NCBI RefSeq assembly: GCF_026151205.1
Contig: NC_087081.1
Coordinates: 16,418,837 to 16,482,836, forward strand
DNA length: 64,000 bases
Source: Bolinopsis microptera
Lineage: Eukaryota > Ctenophora > Tentaculata > Lobata > Bolinopsidae
Direction: 5' to 3'
Both the position numbers and the translations under genes were made by a program. This document shows, one piece after another, positions 53,112 through 64,000 of the stretch. Numbering within the stretch: the stretch's first letter is position 1; each line of letters starts with the position of its first letter. The notes under the pieces were generated by a model. It did not search any database. It saw only the letters and a program-made list of their open reading frames with translations, and was not told the DNA's origin.

Positions 53112-53692
53112 ATACCTCTCTATACCTCTCTATACCTCTAATTACCTCTATATACCTCTCTATACCTCTGTATAGTGTATACCTCTGTATACCTCTGTAT
53201 ACCTCTGTATACCTCTCTATACCTCACTATACCTCTATATACCTCTCTTTACCTTTCTATACCTCTATATACCTCTCTATACCTCTCTATACCTCTGTAT
53301 ACCTCTCTATACCTCTGTATACCTCTGTATACCTCACTATACCTCACTATACCTCACTATACCTCTCTATACCTCTATATACCTCTCTTTACCTTTCTAT
53401 ACCTCTCTATACCTCTGTATACCTCTCTATACCTCTGTATACCTCTGTATACCTCTGTATACCTCTGTATACCTCTCTATACCTCTCTGTACCTCTCTAT
53501 ACCTCTGTATACCTCTCTATACCTCTCTATACCTCTCTATACCTCTGTATACCTCTCTATACCTCTGTATACCTCACTATACCTCTCTATACCTCTGTAT
53601 ACCTCTGTATACCTCTCTATACCTTGAACTATACCTCTGTATACCTCTCTTTACCTCTATATACCTCTCTATACCTCTATATACCTCTATAG
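53112..53692. repeat. 10-bp minisatellite TATACCTCT(C/G)
   Basis: About 58 units, CT/GT/AT variants at the last positions; an open frame through it is a by-product. Confidence 0.96.
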
Positions 53693-53749
53693 GCTTTGTG
53701 GGACTGAGTATAAGTGTGTGAGGTTATCACAATATCGCGTGTCGAAGCA

Positions 53750-54110
53750 AGATGTGAACTTCTAGCTTTCTAGGGAACTGAGAGACTTCCGGTAAATCGG
53801 GCTCAAACTAAAATACCAACACCACTCCTCATATGTTTTCTTTTATCAAATCCTATAAAATATAATAAAACTCTTTATTAATACCAAACCATAGCCACGG
53901 TCTGCGCCGCATTTTTCAGTGAGCGACAAAATCATTCTTAGCTTATGATTACATTTGACTACATTTAACTACATAACGTTGACATAATAGCCAAAAGTTG
54001 TCAGGATACTGAACTCAAACTTACAAATTAACGTCAGTGCTTAAACGGGTCATCATGGTTATCCGATTAGAGGGTTTGTAACAAATTATATCTATGACAG
54101 CTCTGTGCTA
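53750..54110. repeat. Second copy of the diverged dispersed repeat
   Basis: Same order of blocks as 50045-50360 (GTGAACTTC, CGGTAAAT, ACCAAACCATAGC, GCGACAAAATCATT, ATAACGTT, TTAACGTC, AACAAATTAT). Confidence 0.65.
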
Positions 54111-55900
54111 TTCCAATAACCAGGAGGTTACATGGCGTGAAAATAAAACAGGCTCGGAGACATGCTCATGTTGGAGACATGCTCATGTTGGAGACAAGAG
54201 AACGTACAAGGACGGTGTGAGAATTCTTATGCAGCTGCGAACTGTTCTTGAAAGATCTCTAAAATATGTTTCCTGATCTGAGAAAATTTTGAATGTCATC
54301 GTGTGAGACTTGATACGGGCAAATAAACACGGAACGGAAGAAATATGAAAATCCCCAAAATACCTACAACTCTCCGGTGAGTTGTAGGTATTAACAATGA
54401 AAACGCTGCTCAAGTATCCTGTCACGGGGGATGATTACACTAAGGATGAGACGAAGGCCAGGAGACTAAGGAGAAGAGAGGAGTAAAGTAGTAGTAAAGG
54501 GAGAAGTAGTTGGGAGGAGTAAAGAGAACACTCAAAATACCGGGAAATTATAAATACTCATGCATCCGACATAATCACGAGTACAATTATTACATCAGCA
54601 CACACAGAGATTATACGTTAGTGAATAGTTTAATAAACTATCCTCAGGCCTCAGGTATGCTAATTATACTCAGGTATGCTAATTATACAGTGGTCATCAT
54701 AACAAGGACGCGATATAAAATGTACAACTATCTTCTGTATAGATGCTCTGACAAAGAGCCTCGTGTTACATTATAGTGTAACACAGTGTAACACAGTGTT
54801 ACACTGTGTGCCTAAGACGTGGTCTGTTTGGCTGAGTGCCAGCTAACGAGGAGGCTATTATTATACCACCCTACTACCTATAACACTACTACTACACCCT
54901 CGCAGGAACCGACATTTCATTTGATTATCCTGATTTTGACAGATATTTACAGAGCTGTTAATTGGAATTGTGCTGAGATCTAGAGGAGATATTATTATAG
55001 AATCCAGAGTAGGCCGCTTTGAGTTTTAATAGTTTGATGATCCTGTTAAGACTCAAATTACGATTCTTATCTTAGTATTATCGGCTTTCGCAGTGTTTAT
55101 TTATAAAAATCATAATAACTTCCTATAAATATTTCGTTAGCATATGTGCAAACTGCAAGCTTTTTGATAATCCTTGTTTTAATTTCTGTAAATATCGAAA
55201 TCAAAGTTCGGTGTGATGACAAGTGCCGCAATCTTGGCAATCTATATAAATATCAGCATATTAGCCGATGATAGAGTTGCTTGGAGAAACAAATTTTAAC
55301 TCTAGCTGTCTTGATCTGTACTGATCACCATTTTAGGATGACTTGATTTCTTAGGGGTTTTGAACATTTTAATGGTGTAAACAGTTAATAATAATATAAA
55401 AATATCAAGTTTATTCGATATCAAGACTGTTCAGTATAGCACCATTTGGAACAGTTAGCCATCAGCAAGGTAAGCAATGTCGAGAAACACATAACTTATA
55501 AACCAGCTGCTATGAGTATGATCATATTATTATCTAATATTATTTCAATCATAAAAATATCTTCATAAGCACATGATAATATTTGCTAAACCTGGGATTA
55601 TGTAAGAAAATTACCAAACTCATGTCAAGCATTCCAATAAAGCTGTCATATCTGTCAGATAGACTACATGATTATGTAGAGAATGCTTTGCAGATTAATG
55701 TTGTCATAATGTCAGATTGTCCAGCCACTTTGAAACAGAGAAGGACGGAATTAAAGCACTTTAAAACGCTAAATAATGTTACAAAATAACACTATAATAA
55801 GACTAGTTTTATTGTAAGGGAGTAAGGGGAACACAATATAACAGTACTTGTGTAACCCGTGCCTACGGCCGGGACTTCACAATCGCAGTTGAAATGCAAA
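54111..55900. other. No gene recognised
   Basis: AT-rich. A palindromic GTGTAACACAGTGTTACAC tract lies at 54775-54807. Short plus frames (54094, 54510, 55583) have no recognisable domain. Confidence 0.5.
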
Positions 55901-55969
55901 AGTATAAACCCGCCTATTATATTCGAAAATATGCATTATATTGTCGAATATAATAGGCGGGTTTATACT
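55901..55969. repeat. 26-bp-arm hairpin
   Basis: AGTATAAACCCGCCTATTAT... and its perfect complement around a 17-nt loop. Confidence 0.88.
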
Positions 55970-55983
55970 CTCCCTATAGTCCT

Positions 55984-56012
55984 AACAGTGTTAGTGTTAG
56001 TGTTAGTGTTAG
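55984..56012. repeat. GTGTTA hexamer repeat, left part
   Basis: Continues at 57042-57110 on the far side of the hAT insertion. Confidence 0.92.
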
Positions 56013-57041
56013 CAGGGGTGTAGGAAGCGGGGGGGCAGGGGGGCCATCGCCCCCCCATGAAATCTGGGCAAGGGGCCAAAAAGGGCCAACTTTTAAGTTT
56101 AGGTTTCAAAAAAATTTTTCCCGAAAATTTTTTCCCGAAAATTGTATAAGTGAAGTAAAGTCAAAACCTACCCTTCGATATACGATTTTGGACTCGAGGG
56201 TTCCCATTTGTCATGCGATCTCGGAAGGCAGGCCTCCCCTTCGCAATACGAGCTCGGAAGCGGGAGCTCTGCTTTCAGAGGTACCTATCGAGAATGACTC
56301 GGACTGAACATTTTCTAAGTCAAAAAATTTCAAAGTTTTCTTGGAAACTACTTTTGTTCATGTTTCATACTACCCTGATAATTATGAGCTAAAAATATTT
56401 TGTTCGGTTTTCGAAGTTCGATATACGATTTTGGACTCGAGGGTTCCCCTTTGTTATGCAATCTCGGGAGGCAGGCATCCCCTTCGCAATACGAGCTCGG
56501 AAGCGGGAGCTCTGCTTTAATAGGTACGTATCGAGAATGACTCGGACCGAAAATTTTCTAAGTAAAAATTTTTCAAAGTTTTTCTGGAAATTACTTTTGT
56601 TCATGTTTCATGCTACCCTGATTATTCTGAGCCGAAAATATTTTTTTCGGTTTTTTGAAGTCCGTATACCTACATTCGGAAGGAATTGTGGTTGTGATAT
56701 TTATTGGTTTCATATACTAATTATAGAAAACGTGATATTTGGCCCACAGATATGAAGGAAAATACGCGAATTTGGTCCTCAGATTTAAAGGAAAATGCGC
56801 AATTTGACGCGGAGAACTGGAAAAATCGCGATTTGTCGTGAGGCCAGGATCTGAAAAATCGCGATTTGTCGCGGCAAACGTGAAAAATCGCGATACCGCA
56901 CATGCTGCAATTTCCTTTTTTCCTTACCCTCGAAATTCAGGCATGGGCGCGAGCGCCAAAAAATTTAGACTGTGGCGCGAAGCGCCAAAAAATATTTAGA
57001 ATTTGGCCCCCCCCATGAAGAAAATCATTCCTACACCCCTG
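56013..57041. mobile_element. Non-autonomous hAT element inside a GTGTTA repeat
   Basis: Termini CAGGGGTGTAGGAA / TTCCTACACCCCTG; flanks AGTGTTAG on both sides (8 bp, though the repeat could give this by chance). 1029 bp with a ~241-bp internal duplication (56178 and 56419 copies of GATATACGATTTTGGACTCG). No transposase. Confidence 0.9.
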
Positions 57042-57110
57042 AGTGTTAGTGTTAGTGTTAGTGTTAGTGTTAGTGTTAGTGTTAGTGTTAGTGTTAGTGT
57101 TAGTGTTAGT
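57042..57110. repeat. GTGTTA hexamer repeat, right part
   Basis: About eleven units, then three ACATCTTTCAGT units. Confidence 0.92.
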
Positions 57111-57930
57111 ACATCTTTCAGTACATCTTTCAGTACATCTACATTGCAGTGTACTGTAAACATAGTAATATATTCCATAATTTGACTCAGATACTCCCTG
57201 TTTCCATCCTGGCTCAAAAACAACTCTCATTATTTAAATGGCAGGTTCATTTCTAAACTCACGTGTAATATTGTGAGAATGAAACTATAGATCTGGTCGG
57301 TGAACACAGAAACCAAGAATCACTGTTACGTGTCAAAACAAATATGGTTCACTCACAGCATCACGGATATCACGTGCAAATGTTTTGAAAACAAAGTAAC
57401 TGACACTCGTACTTCAAATAACGTGTATTTGTTTAAAACAGATTTGACAGTTGGTAGGTAAAAACTACAAACGAAGCAAAAGCAAACTATAGAGTGGATT
57501 TTTTAAAATTTATTATTCCTTAACTTAGAAAGTTAGAACCTCGTGACCGAACGACAAGATTTTGACTGCCAATAATAACAAATTTAAAAGACACGGAGAA
57601 AATTTTCTTTCTTCATTTCCTTCATTATACTGACAATCCGACAATCGTCAATTATTGGAAATGGGTATTTTTATGATCACGAACATCGCTTGATAAACCA
57701 CTTTTGAGCCAAGTGAAAGTAAGAATTACCATCAAAAGGTTTAAGAAACTAAAACTGGTATTGCTGCGTTAAATTCATTACAGAATGAACCTGAATCCGG
57801 CACAGAGAATATTTACTAATGTCATAAAGTATGGTGGTATAGCGTCACTTAATTTGTCTGTCAATACTCAATAAAGCAGTGGGGGGAACCACTCACTAAA
57901 CCCAGACAGGAAGACCAAACAAAACCTATC
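57111..57930. other. No gene recognised
   Basis: AT-rich unique sequence with CACGTG at ~57262 and ~57370. Confidence 0.5.
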
Positions 57931-58650
57931 ATTCCTAATATGGTCATTGGAAGCGAGCCAAGAAAGTGATTCCTAATATGGTCATTGGAAGCGAGCCAAG
58001 AAAGTAATTCCTAATATGGTCATTGGAAGAGAGCCAAGAAAGAATTCCTAATATGGTCAATGGAAGCGAGCCAAGAAAGTAATTCCTAATATGGTCATTG
58101 GAAGAGAGCCAAGAAAGAATTCCTAATATGGTCATTGGAAGCGAGCCAAGAAAGTAATTCCTAATATGGTCATTGGAAGCGAGCCAAGAAAGTGATTCCT
58201 AATATGGTCATTGGAAGCGAGCCAAGAAAGTGATTCCTAATAATATGGTCATTGGAAGCGATCCAAGAAAGTGATTCCTAATATGGTCATTGGAAGCGAG
58301 CCAAGAAAGTGATTCCTAATATGGTCATTGGAAGCGAGCCAAGAAAGAATTCCTAATATGGTCATTGGAAGCGAGCCAAGAAAGAATTCCTAATATGGTC
58401 ATTGGAAGCGAGCCAAGAAAGTGATTCCTAATATGGTCATTGGGAGCGAACCAAGAAAGAATTCCTAATATGGTCATTGGAAGCAAGCCAAGAAAGTAAT
58501 TCCTAATATGGTCATTGGGAGCGAGTCAAGAAAGTAATTCCTAATATGGTCATTAGAAGCGAGCCAAGAAAGAATTCCTAATATTGTCATTGGAAGCGAG
58601 CCAAGAAATTAATTCCTAATATGGTCATTGGAAGCGAGCCAAGAAAGTAA
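57931..58650. repeat. 36-38-bp minisatellite, ~19 copies
   Basis: Unit core ATTCCTAATATGGTCATTGG then AAGCGAGCCAAGAAAG; length varies at the AAAG/ATT junction. Confidence 0.96.
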
Positions 58651-59242
58651 AGAAAACATAAAGCACGTGATAAAGCACGTGGCTATGACATGTTCCTTAG
58701 TAAATTACAAATCCTACTTCGTCACAAACCCTCTAACAGCAAACAAAACACTAAATAATTAAATAAGACGGTAAAATATAAAGCATTACAATAAGATCAT
58801 TGCTGTTTACTGTTGGGAGCGGGAATGTAACGTGTAATGTGGTGTGAATATTTAATCTTTCTAATATATTCGCAAGAGAATGTGTTGTGTTCGGATAAAG
58901 TAAGTTTACACTTGAAAATAACCGCAATAAATAATGATCTAATTATTTGTGTAAATCATAGCCGGAATACGAAATTCAATATGATTACTGTAATGGCGTA
59001 ATAAAACATAATAAAGTAATTCGTAGCTTATATCGAGCACTTTTCTAAACTGTAATTATTAAGTGAAAATAGTCTCTTATCAGCTGTCTGAACTCCTGAA
59101 GTGGGCCAGATTATAGTTGGAAATATATTACATACACCGTACATAATTATAAACTAGCAGTGAACATTTTATAAATAAATAAAATCTAAAATAAGCCACA
59201 TAAAGCTATAAAGGCTCTGTAAGTGTAAATTGTATAATTCCG
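58651..59242. other. No gene recognised
   Basis: AT-rich, two CACGTG sites at ~58665 and ~58677. Confidence 0.5.
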
Positions 59243-60741
59243 TAGTGTAGGGTAGTGACCATACCTGGCATAGTGTAGTGACCAAACCTGGCATAGTGTA
59301 GTGACCATACCTGGCACAGTGTAGTGACCATACCTGGCATAGTGTAGTGACCATACCTGGCATAGCGTAGTGACCATACCTGGCACAGTGTAGTGACCAT
59401 ACCTGACAGAGTGTAGTGACCATACCTGACATAGTGTAGTGACCATACCTGACATAGTGTAGTGACCATACCTGGCATAGTGTAGTGACCATACCTGGTA
59501 TAGTGTAGTGACCATACCTGGTATAATGTAGTGACCATACCTGGCATAGTGTAGTGACCATACCTGGCATAGTTTAGTGACCATACCTAGCATAGTGTAG
59601 TGACCATACCTGGCATAGTGTAGTGACCATACCTGGCATAGTGTAGTGACCATACCGAGCATAGTGTAGTGACCATACCTGGCATAGCGTAGTGACCATA
59701 CCTAGCATAGTGTAGTGACCATACCTGGCATAGTGTAGTGATAATACCTGGCTTAGTGTAGTGACCATACCTGGCATAGTGTAGTGACCATACCTGGCAT
59801 AGTGTAGTGACCATACCTGGCATAGTGTAGTGACCATACCTGGCACAGTGTAGTGACCATACCTGGCATAGTGTAGTGACCATACCTGGCATAGCGTAGT
59901 GACCATACCTGGCACAGTGTAGTGACCATACCTGACATAGTGTAGTGACCATACCTGGCATAGTGTAGTGACCATACCTGGCATAGTGTAGTGACCATAC
60001 CTGGCATAGTGTAGTGACCATACCTGGCATAGTGTAGTGACCATACCTGGTATAGTGTAGTGACCATACCTGGTATAGTGTAGTGACCATACCTGGCATA
60101 GTGTAGTGACCATACCTGGCATAGTGTAGTGACCATACCTGGCATAGTGTAGTGACCATACCTGGCATAGTGTAGTGACCATACCTGGCATAGTGTAGTG
60201 ACCACACCTGGCATAGTGTAGTGACCATACCTGGCATAGTGTAGTGACCATACCTGGCATAGTGTAGTGACCATACCTGGCATAGTGTAGTGACCATACC
60301 TGGCATAGTGTAGTGACCATACCTGGCATAGTGTAGTGACCATACCTGGCATAGTTTAGTGACCATACCTAGCATAGTGTAGTGACCATACCTGGCATAG
60401 TGTAGTGACCATACCTGGCATAGTGTAGTGACCATACCTGGCATAGTTTAGTGACCATACCTAGCATAGTGTAGTGACCATACCTAACATAGTGTAGTGA
60501 CCATACCTGGCATAGTGTAGTGACCATACCGAGCATAGTGTAGTGACCATACCTGGCATAGTGTAGTGACCATACCTGGCATAGTGTAGTGACCATACCT
60601 GGCATAGTGTAGTGATAATACCTGGCTTAGTGTAGTGACCATACCTGGCATAGTGTAGTGACCATACCTGGCATAGTGTAGTGACCATACCTGGCATAGT
60701 GTAGTGACCATACCTGGCATAGTGTAGTGACCATACCTGGT
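59243..60741. repeat. 23-bp minisatellite, ~65 copies
   Basis: Unit ACCTGGCATAGTGTAGTGACCAT. The rare variant ATAATACCTGGCTTAG at 59741 recurs at 60615, 874 bp (38 units) away, so the array grew by block duplication. Minus frames through it are by-products. Confidence 0.97.
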
Positions 60742-60957
60742 GAATTATTCACCCTGATATCAAACGTTCGTCAGTTTATTGCTATCTGTGTACAATGTGC
60801 ACATCCTGTTACGATATCATTGAAATTGGCAGTCAAATTAACATGAGTCTTACTTTTAAATTACCAGATACAACGTGTATACACCCTACTGTTGTAGCAC
60901 ACTACAATATACAGTTAGTGAGTAGTACTAGTAGTTCTAAATTACAGTTAGTTAGTG
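60742..60957. other. Spacer between minisatellites
   Basis: Unique AT-rich sequence, no gene. Confidence 0.5.
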
Positions 60958-61188
60958 AGTGGGGCCAGAAAGGAGAAAGGGGGGGGGGCAGTAAGGGGGG
61001 GGGGCAGTAAGAAAGGGGGGGGGACAGTAAGAAAGGGGGGGGCAGTAAGAAAGGGGGGGACAGTAAGAAAGGGGGGGGGGCGGTAAGGGGGGGGGCAGTA
61101 AGAAAGGGGGGGGGGACAGTAAGAAAGGGGGGGCAGTAAGAAAGGGGGGGACAGTAAGAAAGGGGGGGGGGGGGGGGGGCAGTAAGAA
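60958..61188. repeat. GGGGGGCAGTAAGAAA repeat with long G runs
   Basis: About twelve units of (G)7-18 plus (A/C)AGTAAGAAA; length of G runs may be unreliable in assembly. Confidence 0.92.
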
Positions 61189-61932
61189 AGGACTGGTTAG
61201 AAGGACCAAACTATCCCAGATTCTATAGATTGTGTAAGCCAAGTATGGGATATATAATTAATTATATTCTTTGGAAATTTTATATCGCCTTGAGTGGGTG
61301 CGCGTACAGAAGGGGTGGTCATATAGCTCTCCTAGCTCCTGAACATGTACCCCACTCCTCAACGTCCCTATTCTGTTTATAAACTATTCTATCGTGATTC
61401 CATAATAACCTATGTTATTTCGTAGTTTTAGTACAGATCCAGTTAATTTTTGATCACTGAGCCCATAGCCATGCAGTAGCAAAACACCATGTTCATAATG
61501 ACTAATAGCACCTACTTCTGTTTAAATGTAAGTCTGTCACATATTTCACATATTTAAAACTCGCGATCGGACAAAAATAGATGATTCCGTTTTGGTAACT
61601 TGCCAGTCACCTTTTCACACAGCAATATCATTAAATCAAATTACATAGCCGCAGGAGTGCGTGATAAATCATACACGCTCGATAGAATAATATAATCTCA
61701 GACAAACATTTCGACCTCTGAACTTTATCAAGATCCTATGAGTTACAAGTTACAAGAATGCAAAACTTTACAACTTTAGAAAATTGAAAAACATGATGAA
61801 ACTTAACATTTTCCATCGCGTAAGTATCCAGGAAAACTACTAGTTTCAGTTACAAGAGCAATAGTGAATGAGGAGAAGTAAAGAATGTGCAGCAAGTCTA
61901 TAATCTATATTAGAGAGCAGCCTGTGTAAACT
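61189..61932. other. No gene recognised
   Basis: AT-rich unique sequence. Confidence 0.5.
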
Positions 61933-62364
61933 GTAAAGTAACGCTACAAACATTATACTACTACACTGCAAACATTATACTACTACACTACAAACACTAT
62001 ACTACTACATTACAAACACTAGTGTAATGTAAAGTGAGGGGTTTAAAGTAACATTACAAACATTATACTACTACACTACAAACACTAGTGTAATGTAAAG
62101 TGAGGGGTTTAAAGTAACACTACAAACATTATACTACTACACTACAAACACTAGTGTAATGTAAAGTGAGGGGTTTAAAGTAACACTACAAACATTATAC
62201 TACTACACTACAAACACTAGTGTAATGTAAAGTGAGGGGTTTAAAGTAACACTACAAACATTATACTACTACACTACAAACATTATACTACTACACTACA
62301 AACACTATACTACTACATTACAAACACTAGTGTAATGTAAAGTGAGGGGTTTAAAGTAACACTC
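61933..62364. repeat. ~66-bp minisatellite
   Basis: Units alternate CTACAAACATTATACTACTA with CACTAGTGTAATGTAAAGTG and AGGGGTTTAAAGTAACA; about six longer units. Confidence 0.92.
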
Positions 62365-62950
62365 CAAGTTAATTATCGGTAAAAAATACCGAGGAAATAC
62401 CGAGGTGTTAAAAAATAAGAAAATTACATAATTTCTCAAAGAAGAAGATAAAAAAACGTTAAATAAGGGATACCTCTTTAGATAGAGTTACAAGCGCAGT
62501 AAATCTTCAACACCAAGGTATAAATTTACAGTCACATACTGAAATATACACTCTGATGTAGTGATAGAAACATAGAAACATAGAGAAAAGGGGGAGGTGG
62601 CAATCATTTCTGTTTAACGGTTCAACAACACAACTCTTTCAACAGAAATTTAGAAGCCCCCAGTTTGGCTTCAAAGAAAAACCGTAAGTGCAGACACTAG
62701 ATACTATAAGAAAGTCTTGTAACATTGAGGAAATTTGTTTTAACGACTCTCTAATATAAACGAAAAACGGTGAGAAAAGGTGTTGTGTTTAACAAAAATG
62801 TTAAATATGACGAAAATATGTTTAAAATGTGGCAGGGGTAATTATAAAATTATGACAGGTCGGTTAAGTAAGAAATAATAAAAATCGGACTGTACCAGAT
62901 GTATGCTGGGCGAATTAAGACCAGAATGACTATGATGGGAGTATGCATTA
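62365..62950. other. No gene recognised
   Basis: AT-rich unique sequence. Confidence 0.5.
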
Positions 62951-62959
62951 GTAATACTG

Positions 62960-63400
62960 ATCACTGATTGGTTATCACTAGTTCCACACGTGCTCTTACC
63001 CACTAATACTTTCTTCACTAAAATCCCCGCCCACGTGTCTTGCTTCTCCTCTCCTATTGGCAGATTACAGCCCACGTGTCTTGCTTCTCCTCTGCTATTG
63101 GCAGATTACCGCCCACGTGCCCGCCCACGTGCTCACCTGCTGAGTACCCAGTCTTAATGGTATCTGGGAGGAGATTGGTCGGGAGCTACTCTGGTTGGGT
63201 TGATAGGAGGGTTGGCACTTATACCAAAGCGGGCTAAATGAGGGGTAAATGTGAACATGAGTACAATATGAGTTTCACAACAGGGTCCAGCTCATTGTCT
63301 TGAGAAGAGCCTGTCACGTGGTATGATCCCTTGCTTCTCATTGGCTGGTTACGCCCACGTGACGGGGTTGTGGAGCTGTGATTGGCTAGTTTCCAGGACG
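62960..63400. promoter_or_regulatory. Cluster of CACGTG E-boxes and CCAAT boxes
   Basis: Seven CACGTG sites (about 62987, 63032, 63073, 63114, 63126, 63315, 63356) interleaved with about six ATTGG (inverted CCAAT) sites. Part is a ~41-bp tandem unit CCCACGTGTCTTGCTTCTCC. E-box plus CCAAT spacing suits USF/TFE/MYC-type and NF-Y binding; target gene unknown. Confidence 0.45.
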
Positions 63401-63540
63401 ACGTCTTGTGTGTAGAGACGGAGAATTGTATACCTGGTTAGGGAATGTTAAGTTTACAGTAGGTTATAATGATAGTATCAGAGGAGGCTTTCTTAAGAAT
63501 CGTGAGGAATGTTTGCGGAGGAATGCAAACTTAATGTTGG
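63401..63540. other. No gene recognised
   Basis: Short unique stretch after the E-box cluster. Confidence 0.5.
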
Positions 63541-63544
63541 TCAC

Positions 63545-63675
63545 TCCAGTAACCATTAATATATTAGTGAGGTAGAAGTGAAACATTCGGACATGAGTCA
63601 CAGTGAGGTAGAAGTGAAACATTCGGATATGATTCACAGTGACGGAGCAGTGACGGAGCAGTGACGGAGCAGTGA
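63545..63675. repeat. Short tandem repeats
   Basis: Two units of GTGAGGTAGAAGTGAAACAT-type sequence followed by four of AGTGACGGAGC. Confidence 0.85.
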
Positions 63676-64000
63676 CGAATTTCGGTACTTGTGACGCTGA
63701 GTTACCACCAAATACTTAAACCAGTCTTAAGTGGGCCTCAGTAGACGGCATATCCATTACCTACTGTGTCGTTTGTATAGAGTACATTATTGGGACCATC
63801 TGCACCAATATTTCACATCAACTGTTTAAAAACATGATTCTGTGAGGGGGACAGGGGTTGTTATCAGTTATGTGTTCAACTATCAAGCTCATGACTCATC
63901 AACAGAATTAATAATGTGCTTCTCTACACTTTATATTCTGAAGAAGCTTGGAGACCTGAAGTTTCCGATATCATAAAAGAAGAAAGTAAAACCGAGTTCC
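63676..64000. other. Right edge, no gene recognised
   Basis: Unique sequence without recognisable exon. Confidence 0.45.

Noticed and set aside
53175-53627. 150-codon frame of TSLYLSIPLY-type repeats
   Set aside because: Direct translation of the 10-bp TATACCTCTC minisatellite.
55984-57110. Telomere-like repeat
   Set aside because: GTGTTA is not the animal TTAGGG motif and the tract is short and internal.
59169-60720. Several long minus-strand frames repeating a TMPGMVTTLCQVWSLHYARYG-like motif
   Set aside because: By-products of the stop-free 23-bp minisatellite; multiple frames are open at once.

Overview
The window is eukaryotic and almost certainly from an invertebrate animal. It has AT-rich DNA, GT-AG introns, three animal-type gene families (MICAL, pentraxin, class A GPCR), a Golgi-type glycosyltransferase, and a mix of hAT, Helitron-like, MULE, piggyBac-like, LINE and tRNA-SINE remnants. 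I cannot name the lineage from sequence alone.

The backbone is one very large minus-strand gene, a MICAL F-actin monooxygenase. I could rebuild 24 coding exons from the start codon at 52659 down to 1970. Phases are consistent throughout, except that two acceptors are placed by frame. The exons encode an FAD monooxygenase domain (exons 3-10), a CH domain (exons 13-14), a LIM domain (exons 17-19) and a long basic/proline-rich tail (exons 20-24), about 1249 residues. The last exon seen ends at a good splice donor, so the C-terminus (a bMERB domain in relatives) should lie left of position 1.

Three other genes sit inside or beside it. A GPCR (37246-38328) lies in intron 4 and a GT12-like glycosyltransferase (26994-28631) in intron 5; both are single-exon and on the host strand. 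A two-exon pentraxin (227-1427, plus strand) lies beyond exon 24, probably within a MICAL intron. Nothing in the sequence links these proteins functionally.

Layout. 1-1430: pentraxin. 1970-5832: MICAL exons 24-17. 5833-13783: intron 16, which is nearly all minisatellite (22-bp array 5959-10609, 32-bp array 10646-13592). 13784-16145: exons 16-14. 16146-19588: intron 13, which is almost entirely a G-rich 22-bp minisatellite. 19589-23680: exons 13-6, with a hAT insertion and a duplicated exon piece. 23681-35578: intron 5, with a 770-bp foldback element, head-to-tail Helitron-like units, the glycosyltransferase gene, and a 6-kb inverted-repeat structure around a Helitron-like array that is split by a dead MULE transposase. 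35579-52659: exons 5-1, with intron 4 carrying the GPCR, three LINE fragments, a 143-bp-arm perfect foldback, a foldback hAT-like element and a SINE; a second SINE lies in intron 3. 52660-64000: no gene found. This part holds minisatellites, a hAT element inside a GTGTTA repeat, and a CACGTG/CCAAT cluster near 63.2 kb that looks like a promoter.

The most notable patterns are: local duplications that repeatedly cover 5' splice sites; introns made of minisatellite, one of which touches the splice donor; short Helitron-like units in tandem; and a strong excess of the palindrome CACGTG in unrelated contexts, including one coding exon.
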